Of a DNA stretch of 50,237 bases, positions 15,831 to 24,581 are shown piece by piece. This DNA is from Hyphomicrobiales bacterium (GTDB lineage Bacteria; Pseudomonadota; Alphaproteobacteria; Rhizobiales; Methyloligellaceae). The position numbers and the translations under genes are program-made. The DNA lies in assembly GCA_028280515.1 (NCBI GenBank), contig JANQLP010000148.1, positions 1 to 50,237 on the forward strand, read 5' to 3'. The notes beneath the pieces were generated by a model. That model was not told the origin of the DNA and searched no databases. It was given only the letters and a program-made list of their open reading frames with translations. Every line of letters begins with the position of its first letter. Positions within the stretch are counted from its first letter, which is position 1.

Positions 15831-16423
15831 GTCAGCTCGATGCTGACGTTGATGCGATCAAGATGCACCGTCCCGCCGTCCGAAACATGGAAGCAATGCA
15901 TGGCGCCCCAACGGAACTTCTCAGGCAGCGGGTCGATCATGTTCCAGCCGGTCGCAAGCGAGTAGAGCGCGCGCAGCACGCCGTGATGCGAGACGGCAAC
16001 CGTCGGTTCGGCCACCTGCCCCACCTCGGCCAGCCAGGAGCGCAGCCGGTCCTGTACCTCACGCGGCCGTTCACCGCCGTCGGGCTGGAAATCGAGACCC
16101 CGCGCCTCGTTGTCGGCCATCTCCTTGCCGAGGGACTGGCGCAACTCGGGCAGCGAGCGCCCTTCCCAGTCTCCATAGTGCATCTCGGTGAGCCGCAGCT
16201 CGATTTCAGGCTGCTTCGCGCTGAGCAGTTTTGCGGTTTCGGTCGCGCGCGAAAGCGGGCTCGAGACCCAGCGATAGGCCTCGAGCTCGGCCGGGACGCG
16301 CCAGCCTGAGACGACCGCGCGCCCTTCCGCGCTCAGCGGTACGTCCGTATGGCCCTGAAGGCGTTTTTCGCTGTTCCACGCGGTCGGGCCGTGGCGGATC
16401 ATGGCAAGGGGGATCAATTCCAC
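15827..16423 (-). CDS. Histidine phosphatase family protein
   Basis: The 198-residue enzyme belongs to the phosphoglycerate-mutase-like histidine phosphatases. The phosphohistidine motif is IRHGPTAWN near residue 10, with arginine in SSPLSRATETA, an acidic residue in EMHYGDWEG and the second His in AVSHHGVLRAL, so the active site is complete. It starts five bases after the GT4 gene ends and overlaps the next glycosyltransferase by four bases. Within this operon it may dephosphorylate a sugar phosphate or glycosylated intermediate; that role is inferred from context. Confidence 0.88.
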   Translation of the reverse strand: MELIPLAMIRHGPTAWNSEKRLQGHTDVPLSAEGRAVVSGWRVPAELEAYRWVSSPLSRATETAKLLSAKQPEIELRLTEMHYGDWEGRSLPELRQSLGKEMADNEARGLDFQPDGGERPREVQDRLRSWLAEVGQVAEPTVAVSHHGVLRALYSLATGWNMIDPLPEKFRWGAMHCFHVSDGGTVHLDRINVSIELT

Positions 16424-16428
16424 GGTTC

Positions 16429-17679
16429 CTATGCCCGCAGGCGCGCCGATGTTTCGGGAAGGCCGAACCGGCGCGCCAACTGGTCGATGCCGCGCTCGTG
16501 CGAGAAATCGCGCCGCACCCGGTCGGACCCCCGCGCGCCGAGGCGTTCGCGCAGGGCCGGATTGGCAATCAGCCGCGCGAGCTCGGCACGAAGTGCACCA
16601 ACGTCATCCGGCGCCACCAGCACCCCGTTGACGCCGTTCTCGATGAGCTCGGGGATCGCCGAAATCGACGTCGAAAGGCACGGCAGGCCCTGACTCTGCG
16701 CTTCCACGATGACGTTCGGCAGCCCGTCCATGTCACCATCCTCGGCAACACGGTTGGCGAGCACGAACAGATCGGCGCTGCGGTAGGCCTCGATCACCTG
16801 GTCATGCGGCTGCGCACCCATCCACGTCACCTTGTCGTCAATGCCCAGATCCTGCGCCCGACGTTTCAGCTCATCCAGCAGGTCGCCGAAGCCGATGTGG
16901 ACGAAACGCCAGTGCAGTCCCTCCGGCAGAGCGGCCAGCGCTTCGAGGAGACAATCATACCCTTTTTTCGGGACAGCGCGACCGACCGACAGAATGGTGA
17001 CAGCGTCGGTCTCGCTGCTGCCGTCGTTGTTACCTCTGGCTTGAGGTGGTGCGGGCAAACGGGAAAAATCGAGCCCGTGATAGACAAGCTCCAGCCGCGC
17101 CGGCTCCGGCGCAAGGCCCGAAAGATGCTGGAAGCCATAGTCGGTGCACGTGACGAGCCACTCCAGATCGCCAAGCTTGTCGCGTTTTTCCCAGTCCGGC
17201 GTCGTCCAGATATCGCGCGCATGGGCGGAACAGCTCCAGGACGTGCCGCGTGCCATCGCCGCGTAGCGGGTGACGGACGCCGGCGTATGCAGATAGTGCG
17301 CGTGAAAACGACCCGCATCCGGCGAAAATTCTTCTGCCAGAACAAGCGCCTGAAAGAAACTGCGGATTCGCACGACCGAGAAATCGCGGCGCAGGTCCCT
17401 CAACCATTGTTTTTTTGCGGCCCCGTAACCCTCGCGCCTGCGCGCACGCCGCCATGCCTTTGCGACGCGGACAGGTTCACGGGACGGGAATTCGGGGAGG
17501 TAGAGCACCGGCGCCTTGATCTCCTCGTGAACGGGATGACGCCGGGTGTCGGTCGGCTGGCGCAGGGACACGATGACGATGTCGAGGCCGCGCTGTTCAA
17601 GCGCCAGGATCTCCTGGGCAATGAAGGTTTCGGAAAGGCGCGGATAACCCTTCAGCACGAATGCGACCGGAGCGGACAC
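16429..17679 (-). CDS. Family 4 (GT-B, retaining) glycosyltransferase
   Basis: The 416-residue product begins MSAPVAFVLKGYPRLSETF from a GTG at 17679, a start chosen because it matches the GT4 N-terminus and follows GACGGGAA; longer starts run into the upstream gene. The C-terminal donor-binding domain shows ILSVGRAVPKKGYD, VTWMGAQPHDQVIEAYRSAD and the E-x7-E-like region MDGLPNVIVEAQSQGLP, all GT4 marks. It lies ten bases after the stop of the upstream glycosyltransferase. It probably adds a sugar from a nucleotide donor to a lipid or glycan acceptor made by the same operon. Confidence 0.88.
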   Translation of the reverse strand: MSAPVAFVLKGYPRLSETFIAQEILALEQRGLDIVIVSLRQPTDTRRHPVHEEIKAPVLYLPEFPSREPVRVAKAWRRARRREGYGAAKKQWLRDLRRDFSVVRIRSFFQALVLAEEFSPDAGRFHAHYLHTPASVTRYAAMARGTSWSCSAHARDIWTTPDWEKRDKLGDLEWLVTCTDYGFQHLSGLAPEPARLELVYHGLDFSRLPAPPQARGNNDGSSETDAVTILSVGRAVPKKGYDCLLEALAALPEGLHWRFVHIGFGDLLDELKRRAQDLGIDDKVTWMGAQPHDQVIEAYRSADLFVLANRVAEDGDMDGLPNVIVEAQSQGLPCLSTSISAIPELIENGVNGVLVAPDDVGALRAELARLIANPALRERLGARGSDRVRRDFSHERGIDQLARRFGLPETSARLRA

Positions 17680-17689
17680 GGTATTCCCG

Positions 17690-18907
17690 TCAGATGTCAG
17701 CGAGCTGGAGTTCCTCGGCATCGATTCCATCGCCGAGGATTCTGCGCGCCATGCCGCCGATATAGTCAAGCCCGCCAAGCATATCGGGCCGCAGCGCCGC
17801 CGACGGCTTCGCCTGATGGGGAAGCTTTTTCAGCGCCTCGATCATCACACCGGTGTCCATCTCGCTGTCGGGCACCAGCACGTCCAGCAAACCTAACTCC
17901 CGTGCCCGCAACGCCCGGATCAGCTGTTCCTTCCGCGGTTCGGTGCGCGGAATGACCAGAGCGGGTTTGTCGTAGGAGAGGATTTCACAGAACGTGTTGT
18001 ATCCGCCCATCGACACGACGCAGCTCGAATTGGCCATCAGCACCTCCAGACGGGAATCGAAGGTGATCACGTTGACCCGGTCGAGACACTTGGCCCGTTC
18101 GATGAAGTCGTCGCGCTCCTCATGCGGCATGAAGGGGCCGAGCACGACGAGGGCGTCGAGGGGAAGCGTCGCATCCGCCTCGTAGGCGCGCATGACCCAG
18201 TCGATCATGGCGACGCCGTCGCCACCGCCGCCGGCCGTCACCAGCATGTAAGGCTCCTCGATGTCGAGCGCCTTCGGCAGATCGGTTTCCCTGGGCAGGG
18301 ACCGCGGCAGGTAGCCGGTATAGTGCATCTTTTCGCGAATGTCCGGGGACAGGCTCATGCTGTCGAGCGGATCGACGAACTCCTCCAGCCCGTAGACCCA
18401 GATTTCATCATAAAGGTCTTCCATCGCCGCAAGAGAATGGCCGTTGCTCCACTCCTTCTTCAGCAACATCGGCTCATCCATCACGTCGCGCATCCCGAGC
18501 ACCAGCCGCGTATCGGCCGACTTCAGCATGCGCAGGGTTTCCTCCATCTCGCCCTTCAGCCCGAGCGGCTCCTTGTCGACCAGCAACAGATCGGGCGAGA
18601 ACGTCCGCGCGGTGTGGCGGATGATGGATTCCCGGATGGAGAGCGTGTCCTTGAGGTCGATATGCAGTCCGAGCGACGTATAGTCGCCATTGTAGAGCTT
18701 GATCACGCCGGGGATGCGGATGAAGTCCACCCGGGCGCGAAAATCGTAGTTCCCGATGATCGGCGACCCCGACAGGATCAGCACGGTCAGGCCCTTGAAC
18801 CGCTCAACGAGCGAATGGGCGATCGTCCGGCACCGGCGCAGATGGCCAAGGCCGAACGTGTCATGGCTGTAGATCAGGATGCGCTTGGACCGTAATGATT
18901 CGACCAT
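17690..18907 (-). CDS. Glycosyltransferase, MurG/GT28-like (first gene of operon)
   Basis: The 405-residue protein starts MVESLRSKRILIYSHDTFGLGHLRR, with the GxGHLxR loop that typifies MurG-like acceptor domains, and has a C-terminal CVVSMGGYNTFCEILSY motif with a glycine-rich LVTAGGGGDG loop for the nucleotide sugar. It shares this plan with the glycosyltransferase at the other end of the operon, so the two are paralogues acting perhaps at successive steps. It is the promoter-proximal gene of a leftward operon of three glycosyltransferases and a phosphatase. The acceptor is unknown. Confidence 0.85.
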   Translation of the reverse strand: MVESLRSKRILIYSHDTFGLGHLRRCRTIAHSLVERFKGLTVLILSGSPIIGNYDFRARVDFIRIPGVIKLYNGDYTSLGLHIDLKDTLSIRESIIRHTARTFSPDLLLVDKEPLGLKGEMEETLRMLKSADTRLVLGMRDVMDEPMLLKKEWSNGHSLAAMEDLYDEIWVYGLEEFVDPLDSMSLSPDIREKMHYTGYLPRSLPRETDLPKALDIEEPYMLVTAGGGGDGVAMIDWVMRAYEADATLPLDALVVLGPFMPHEERDDFIERAKCLDRVNVITFDSRLEVLMANSSCVVSMGGYNTFCEILSYDKPALVIPRTEPRKEQLIRALRARELGLLDVLVPDSEMDTGVMIEALKKLPHQAKPSAALRPDMLGGLDYIGGMARRILGDGIDAEELQLADI

Positions 18908-19154
18908 TGACCGGGGCCTTACTTACTGTGAACCGCACCGCCGCCCAATGAGACTCGTCCCCGGGCGAGGGTACGGTAGTTGCTCGTAATATGCTTTACA
19001 ATCCTTAACGGTTGCCCGGGCAAATGCGATGCATCGGGCATCCGAAACCGCGGCGTCGACGTTCATCCGCAATACGAACGGCGCGCTCGCACGGATTGGG
19101 CATTCAGGCGCCAAAATCGGCGAAAATCCGAGTTGTTGTCACCAGATACAGAAA

Positions 19155-19604
19155 ATGGATGTCAGTCATATATCGTTCGACCAGCTGAAGGACTATTGGG
19201 CCGAAGTCGACCATTTCCGCGATCCGGACAAGAAATTCCGGGAGGTGGTACGCCGGCTCGGACCTTACACGTCAAGGCTGAGTGACCCGAGGCGCTTCTC
19301 CTATGGTCTGTTCGACGGGCCGGATCTGGTCGGCGCGACGCATCTGGTTCAATGGAGCGACAGCCTGATCCGCTACAGGACGCTGAATGTCCGTGAGGCG
19401 TATCGCGGCCGGGGACTGGGCGCGTACCTGCTTTGCGAGGCCGTCAATCTCGACTGGCGCGACTGGAAATCGGCGGAAAACGCGCTGTTCGGGTGGATAC
19501 GGCGGGACCATCGCACATGGGCGGAAAATCACGGATTCCAGCCACTCGACGGGCAATGGCACGACGATCACATCGCCATGAGCAAACCGCTGAACCGTTT
19601 CTGA
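19155..19604 (+). CDS. GNAT-family N-acetyltransferase
   Basis: The 149-residue product begins MDVSHISFDQLKDYW. The acetyl-CoA-binding motif is NVREAYRGRGLGAYLLCEAV at about residues 78-97, matching the R/Q-x-x-G-x-G/A rule, and the N-terminal half gives the expected beta strands. The ATG at 19155 was chosen because the extension upstream is not protein-like; the ribosome site is weak. It is followed after 152 bases by a peptide-type transporter operon, but no functional link is evident. The substrate cannot be inferred. Confidence 0.8.
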   Translation: MDVSHISFDQLKDYWAEVDHFRDPDKKFREVVRRLGPYTSRLSDPRRFSYGLFDGPDLVGATHLVQWSDSLIRYRTLNVREAYRGRGLGAYLLCEAVNLDWRDWKSAENALFGWIRRDHRTWAENHGFQPLDGQWHDDHIAMSKPLNRF

Positions 19605-19756
19605 CAGAGCAGGCATCGGCATCCGGATTCCCCGGCCTGTCGTATTCATTTCATACGCAGTGTTAAGCTTGGCCGGGGGGCGGCGAATTGTTCCATACCA
19701 TGCGCCATGTTACGTTTTTGCCTGTTGGCTGACTTGGAATCGAAGAGTGCCCTTCC

Positions 19757-21646
19757 TTGAATGACCTTGTGAGGATTAACGACCTCAGGGTCGAGTTTGC
19801 CCTGCTCGGCGGCACGGTCGAAGCCGTCAAGGGCGTCTCCATGCGCATCCGCCCCGGATCGACCGTGGCCCTGGTCGGCGAGTCGGGCTCCGGCAAGTCG
19901 GTCATCGCCCAATCGATCATGGGCATTCTGCCGAAGGCCGGACGCATCACGTCGGGCGAGATCCTGTTTGCCGATCCGGTACGCGACGGCGGCGTGGTCG
20001 ACATTGCCGCTCTGTCGCCCAACAGCCGCGAGATGCGCGATATTCGCGGCGGCAGCATCTCGATCGTGTTCCAGGAACCGATGACGTCGCTTTCACAGTT
20101 CCACACCATCGGCAATCAGATCGGAGAAGCGCTGCACCTGCATCGCAACGTCGGCAAGGCGCAAGGGCGCGACACCGTCGAAAACATGCTGAAACTGGTC
20201 GGCTTTCCAGATCCGGCCGGTGCGGTCGACAAGTATGCCTTCGAGCTTTCCGGCGGTCTGCGCCAGAGAGCCATGATCGCCATGGCCCTGATCTGCCGTC
20301 CCGCCCTGCTGATCGCCGACGAGCCGACAACGGCACTCGACGTGTCGATCCAGGCGGCCATTCTCAAGCTGATCAAGGACCTTCAGGCCGAGTTCGGCAT
20401 GGCGGTTCTCATGATCACCCATGATCTCGGCGTGGTGGCCAACATCGCCGAGGAGGTGGTGGTACTGTATCACGGCCGCGTCATGGAAAGCGGGACCATC
20501 ACCGACATCTTCCGCCGGCCGAAGCATCCCTATCTGCGCGCGCTCATGAAGGCGGTCCCCCATTTCGACATGAAGCCAGGCGAGCGGCTCACCCCGCTGC
20601 GCGAGATCACGTACGAGACCGGCCCGATGATTGAGACGCGCGCGCCCTGGCCCGAGGGCGTCAACACCGACGTCAACGTATTGAGCGTGAACGGGCTGAC
20701 CAAGTCCTACACGACGCGCAAGCAGGCCTGGCTCGGCTCGCGCGAAGTCACGCGGACGGTGGCGGTGGACAATGTGAGCTTCGACATCAGGCGCGGCGAA
20801 TGCCTCGGCCTGGTCGGCGAAAGCGGGTGCGGCAAAACGTCGGTCAGCAAGATCATCATGCGCGCGATTACGCCGGACGCCGGCACCGTCACATTCAACG
20901 ACCGCGGTGAGGACATCGACCTCCTGGCGGTCCCGGACGACGAGATGATGCCGCTGCGCCGCAAGATCCAGATGGTCTTCCAGGACCCACAAAGCTCGCT
21001 CAACCCGCGCATGACGGTGTTCGACATCATCCGCGAGCCGCTGATCATTCACAAGACCGGATCGCCGTCGCAGCAGGCCGAGATGGTCAAGGAGCTGATG
21101 CGGCTCGTGGGCCTCGATCCGAGGTTCCTCAACCGCTACCCGCACAGTTTTTCCGGCGGCCAGCGCCAGCGCATCGGCCTGGCGCGTGCGCTCGCTCTCA
21201 AGCCCGACCTTCTGATCTGCGACGAGCCGGTCTCCGCCCTCGACGTCTCGATCCAGGCGCAGGTGCTGAACCTGTTCAAGGACCTGCAGAAGGACCTGGG
21301 GCTCACCTACCTGTTCATTTCCCACAACCTCGCCGTGGTCGACTACGTCGCCGACCGCATCGCGGTGATGTGCCGGGGCCGCATCGTCGAGATCGCGCCA
21401 CGCGAAGTCCTGTTCCGCAATCCCGTCCATCACTACACGCAGCGGCTCATTGCCGCCGTGCCCTATCCGGACCTCAAACGGAAACTGGATTTCTCCAAAT
21501 TCGGCAAGCCGGGCGGCGACGATCCGGAGAAATGGCCGATGCCGTTCGCCATGGGACCCGGTCATCCCTCGGCCATGTTCGATCTCGGGCACGAACACTA
21601 CGTTCTTGCCGCGGAAGGCGCATCCCGCCGGGAGCTCGTTCAATGA
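19757..21646 (+). CDS. Peptide-type ABC transporter, fused double ATPase
   Basis: The 629-residue protein is a tandem fusion of the two ATPases (DppD-like then DppF-like) of an oligopeptide importer. Half 1 has Walker A GESGSGKSV (about residue 41), signature LSGGLRQRA and Walker [13 protein letters not shown]. Half 2 has GESGCGKTSVS, FSGGQRQRI and LLICDEPVSALD. The proposed start is a TTG at 19757. It leads an operon with a binding protein and two permeases; its stop overlaps the next start (ATGA). Fused ATPases of this kind are known in alphaproteobacteria, and the transported ligand is not determined. Confidence 0.9.
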   Translation: MNDLVRINDLRVEFALLGGTVEAVKGVSMRIRPGSTVALVGESGSGKSVIAQSIMGILPKAGRITSGEILFADPVRDGGVVDIAALSPNSREMRDIRGGSISIVFQEPMTSLSQFHTIGNQIGEALHLHRNVGKAQGRDTVENMLKLVGFPDPAGAVDKYAFELSGGLRQRAMIAMALICRPALLIADEPTTALDVSIQAAILKLIKDLQAEFGMAVLMITHDLGVVANIAEEVVVLYHGRVMESGTITDIFRRPKHPYLRALMKAVPHFDMKPGERLTPLREITYETGPMIETRAPWPEGVNTDVNVLSVNGLTKSYTTRKQAWLGSREVTRTVAVDNVSFDIRRGECLGLVGESGCGKTSVSKIIMRAITPDAGTVTFNDRGEDIDLLAVPDDEMMPLRRKIQMVFQDPQSSLNPRMTVFDIIREPLIIHKTGSPSQQAEMVKELMRLVGLDPRFLNRYPHSFSGGQRQRIGLARALALKPDLLICDEPVSALDVSIQAQVLNLFKDLQKDLGLTYLFISHNLAVVDYVADRIAVMCRGRIVEIAPREVLFRNPVHHYTQRLIAAVPYPDLKRKLDFSKFGKPGGDDPEKWPMPFAMGPGHPSAMFDLGHEHYVLAAEGASRRELVQ

Positions 21647-23541
21647 GAGCCCGGTTTCTCCTGGCAGTGCTCGCCCTTGTCCTGTTTGCCGCACCGGGTT
21701 CGGCCGGAACTCTGGTCGAACCGCCGTCGCTGGACAAGCTGGTCCGGGCCGGGAACCTGCCGCCGGTGCGGGAGCGCGTGCCGGCTGAGCCCGCTATTGT
21801 CGATCTCGACTCGGAGGGCAAGACCACCGGCCGTTACGGCGGCGAGCTGCGGCTACTGATGGGCAAGCAGAAAGACACCCGGATGATGAGCATCTACGGC
21901 TATGCCCGTCTGATCTCGCTGGATTCGGATCTGGAATTCGCGCCCGATATCCTGAAGAGCTTCGATGTGAAGGATGGCCGGCAGTTCACGTTCCGTCTGC
22001 GCAGGGGGCACAGATGGTCGGACGGTCATCCCTTCACGGCAGAGGATTTCCGCTACTACTGGGAGGACGTGGCCAACAACAAGAAACTCACGCCGCGCGG
22101 ATTGCCCAAGGCCATGCTGGTCGAGAACGAACCGCCGAAATTCGAGGTGATCGACGAGACCACCGTCCGCTACACCTGGCACAGGCCGAACCGCGAGTTC
22201 ATTTCCTGGATCGCCGGATCGCGTCCGCTCGCGCTCTTCCGCCCTGCCCACTACCTCAAGCAGTTCCATGTCGACCATGGCGACAAAAGCGGGATCGACG
22301 CCCTGGTGAAGGCCAGCCACAAGGTTGACTGGGCCGACCTGCATATGAGCCGTGACCGCTGGTACAACATGGACAATGCGGACCTTCCCACGCTGCAGCC
22401 GTGGATGAACACGACGCGGCCGCCGGCCATCCGGTTCATCTTCAAGCGCAACCCCTACTATCACCGGATCGACACCAATGGCCGCCAGCTGCCCTATATC
22501 GACCGCGTTGTTCTGTCGCTCGGCGAGTCGAAGATCGTTCCGGCCAAGACGGGCACCGGCGAAGCCGATCTGCAGGCCAAATATATCCGTCTTGACCACT
22601 ACACCTTCCTGAAGGAAGGCGAGCAGCGCCATGATTACTCGGTCCGCTTGTGGAAACGCACGCAAGGGGCGCACATCGCCCTGTTCCCGAATCTGAACGC
22701 TGCCGATCCGGAGTGGCGCAAACTTCTGCAGGACGTTCGTTTCCGCCGCGCCCTGTCCCTGGCGATCGACCGCCATGAGATCAATCAGGTCGTCTATTAC
22801 GGTCTCGCGCGTGAGGGAAACAACACGGTCCTTCCCGAAAGCCCGCTCTATCGCCCACGCCTGCAGTCCGCCTGGGCGACGCTCGACCTGGAGCGCGCCA
22901 ACATGCTTCTTGACGAGATGGGGCTTACCAAGCGCAACAAGGACGGTATCCGTTTGCTGCCGGGCGGACGGCCGCTGATCATCACCGTCGACACCGCGGG
23001 CGAGAGCACCTATCAGGTCGACGTCCTGGAGCTGGTGCACGACAGCTGGCTCAAGGCCGGCGTCAAGCTCTTCACCAAACCGTCGCAGCGCGAGGTATTC
23101 CGCCAGCGCATCGTCGCCGGCCAGACGGTCATGTCGACCTTTTCCGGCATCTCGAACGGCATTCCCACCGCCGCCATGAGCCCGGAGGAATTCGCGCCGA
23201 CCAACAGGTACCAGTTGCAATGGCCGCAATGGGGATTGTGGGGCCAGACAGCGGGCAAGATGGGCGAAAAGCCCGCGCTTCCCGAGGTGTCCCGCCTGTT
23301 GCGGCTCTATCAGGATTGGCTGTATGCGGCCGATGAAGATGAACAGAGGAAGACCTGGGAGGAAATGCTCGGCATCCACGCCGACCAGGTCTTCACCATC
23401 GGAATCGTCAATTCCACCCTGCAGCCGGTGGTGGTCAACAATCGGCTGCGCAATGTCCCCGAAAAGGGCTTCTACAACTGGAGCCCCGGTGCCTATTTCG
23501 GCATCTACAAGCCCGACACCTTCTGGTTCGCGGCCGAATGA
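21643..23541 (+). CDS. Family 5 extracellular solute-binding protein
   Basis: The 632-residue periplasmic protein has a clear signal peptide, MRARFLLAVLALVLFAAPGSAG, cleaved near residue 22. SBP_bac_5-type segments follow: YARLISLDSDLEFAPDILKS, FRLRRGHRWSDGHPFTAED and VRFRRALSLAIDRHEINQ. It is longer than standard DppA (about 535), as in a subgroup with an N-terminal extension (residues 25-65). The ATG at 21643 overlaps the ATPase stop. It captures the ligand for the transporter encoded around it, probably a peptide or other oligomeric solute. Confidence 0.9.
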   Translation: MRARFLLAVLALVLFAAPGSAGTLVEPPSLDKLVRAGNLPPVRERVPAEPAIVDLDSEGKTTGRYGGELRLLMGKQKDTRMMSIYGYARLISLDSDLEFAPDILKSFDVKDGRQFTFRLRRGHRWSDGHPFTAEDFRYYWEDVANNKKLTPRGLPKAMLVENEPPKFEVIDETTVRYTWHRPNREFISWIAGSRPLALFRPAHYLKQFHVDHGDKSGIDALVKASHKVDWADLHMSRDRWYNMDNADLPTLQPWMNTTRPPAIRFIFKRNPYYHRIDTNGRQLPYIDRVVLSLGESKIVPAKTGTGEADLQAKYIRLDHYTFLKEGEQRHDYSVRLWKRTQGAHIALFPNLNAADPEWRKLLQDVRFRRALSLAIDRHEINQVVYYGLAREGNNTVLPESPLYRPRLQSAWATLDLERANMLLDEMGLTKRNKDGIRLLPGGRPLIITVDTAGESTYQVDVLELVHDSWLKAGVKLFTKPSQREVFRQRIVAGQTVMSTFSGISNGIPTAAMSPEEFAPTNRYQLQWPQWGLWGQTAGKMGEKPALPEVSRLLRLYQDWLYAADEDEQRKTWEEMLGIHADQVFTIGIVNSTLQPVVVNNRLRNVPEKGFYNWSPGAYFGIYKPDTFWFAAE

Positions 23542-23582
23542 TCGCGCGCTGGTCGAACGCCGGAATGGAAGGGGGGTAACAC

Positions 23583-24581
23583 ATGATCGGCTACGTCATC
23601 CGGCGCATACTGATCATGATCCCGACCCTGCTCGCGATCAGCATGATCGTGTTCATCATCATCGAGCTGCCGCCGGGAGACTATCTGGAGAGCTATGTCG
23701 CCGAGTTGCAGGCGCAGGGCGAAAGCGTCGATCCTCAGGAAATCCAGTTCCTGCGCGAACAGTACGGCTTTGACGAATCGCCCGTGCAGCGCTATCTGCG
23801 CTGGGTCGGCGGCATGCTTCAGGGCGATTTCGGCTATTCGTTCGAATACAGGCTCCCCGTTTCGGACGTAGTCGGAGATAGGTTGTTCCTGACCATCGTC
23901 GTTTCCATGGCGACGATCATCTTCACCTGGGTGATCGCCTTCCCCATCGGCATCTACTCGGCGACGCATCAGTACAGCTGGGGCGACTACGGGCTGACGT
24001 TCATCGGGCTGCTTGGTCTCGCCACACCGAACTTCCTGCTTGCGCTGATCCTGCTCTATTTCGCCAACGTGACGTTCGGGACATCCATCGGCGGCCTGAT
24101 GGACCCGAAGTACATCGACCAGCCATGGAGCGTGGACAAGGCGCTGTCGGTGCTCGAACACCTATGGATACCGGTCGTGGTGATCGGAACGGCCGGCACC
24201 GCGGGGATGATCCGCCGGTTACGCGCCAACCTGCTCGATGAGCTCCAGAAACAGTATGTCGTGACCGCGCGCGCCAAAGGCCTGCCGCCGGGCAGGGCGT
24301 TGGTGAAATACCCGCTCCGTTCGGCATTGAACTTCTTCGTCGCCGACATCGGCACACTGCTGCCGAGCGTCATTTCCGGGGCCGAGCTGGTGGCGGTCGT
24401 GCTCTCACTGCCGACCACCGGACCGATCCTGATCACCGCGCTGCAGAGCCAGGACATGTACTTGGCAGGATCGTTCCTGATGTTCCTCGCCACGCTGACG
24501 GTGGTCGGCGTGCTGATTTCGGATCTGCTGCTTGCCTGGCTCGACCCGCGTATCCGGCTGGCGGGAGGCGCGTCCCGATGA
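23583..24581 (+). CDS. Peptide-type ABC permease, DppB-like
   Basis: This 332-residue inner-membrane permease has about six spans. The N-terminus MIGYVIRRILIMIPTLLAIS is characteristic of DppB/OppB, and the ATPase-coupling EAA loop is recognisable in YVVTARAKGLPPGRALVKY. The ATG follows GGAAGGGGGG. Its last bases overlap the start of the second permease (ATGA), so the two are translationally coupled. It forms the translocation pore with the DppC-like partner. Confidence 0.92.
   Translation: MIGYVIRRILIMIPTLLAISMIVFIIIELPPGDYLESYVAELQAQGESVDPQEIQFLREQYGFDESPVQRYLRWVGGMLQGDFGYSFEYRLPVSDVVGDRLFLTIVVSMATIIFTWVIAFPIGIYSATHQYSWGDYGLTFIGLLGLATPNFLLALILLYFANVTFGTSIGGLMDPKYIDQPWSVDKALSVLEHLWIPVVVIGTAGTAGMIRRLRANLLDELQKQYVVTARAKGLPPGRALVKYPLRSALNFFVADIGTLLPSVISGAELVAVVLSLPTTGPILITALQSQDMYLAGSFLMFLATLTVVGVLISDLLLAWLDPRIRLAGGASR

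Noticed and set aside
16231-17955. 574-codon plus-strand open frame opposite the GT4 glycosyltransferase gene
   Set aside because: The minus-strand frame has clear GT4 motifs and operon spacing; the plus-strand translation is low-complexity and arginine-rich.
20093-21694. 533-codon minus-strand open frame opposite the fused ATPase gene
   Set aside because: It mirrors the coding strand of a textbook ABC ATPase; rich in His, Asp and Arg with no motif or ribosome site.
21853-23379. 508-codon minus-strand open frame opposite the solute-binding protein gene
   Set aside because: Antisense shadow of a well-supported gene; no protein family features.
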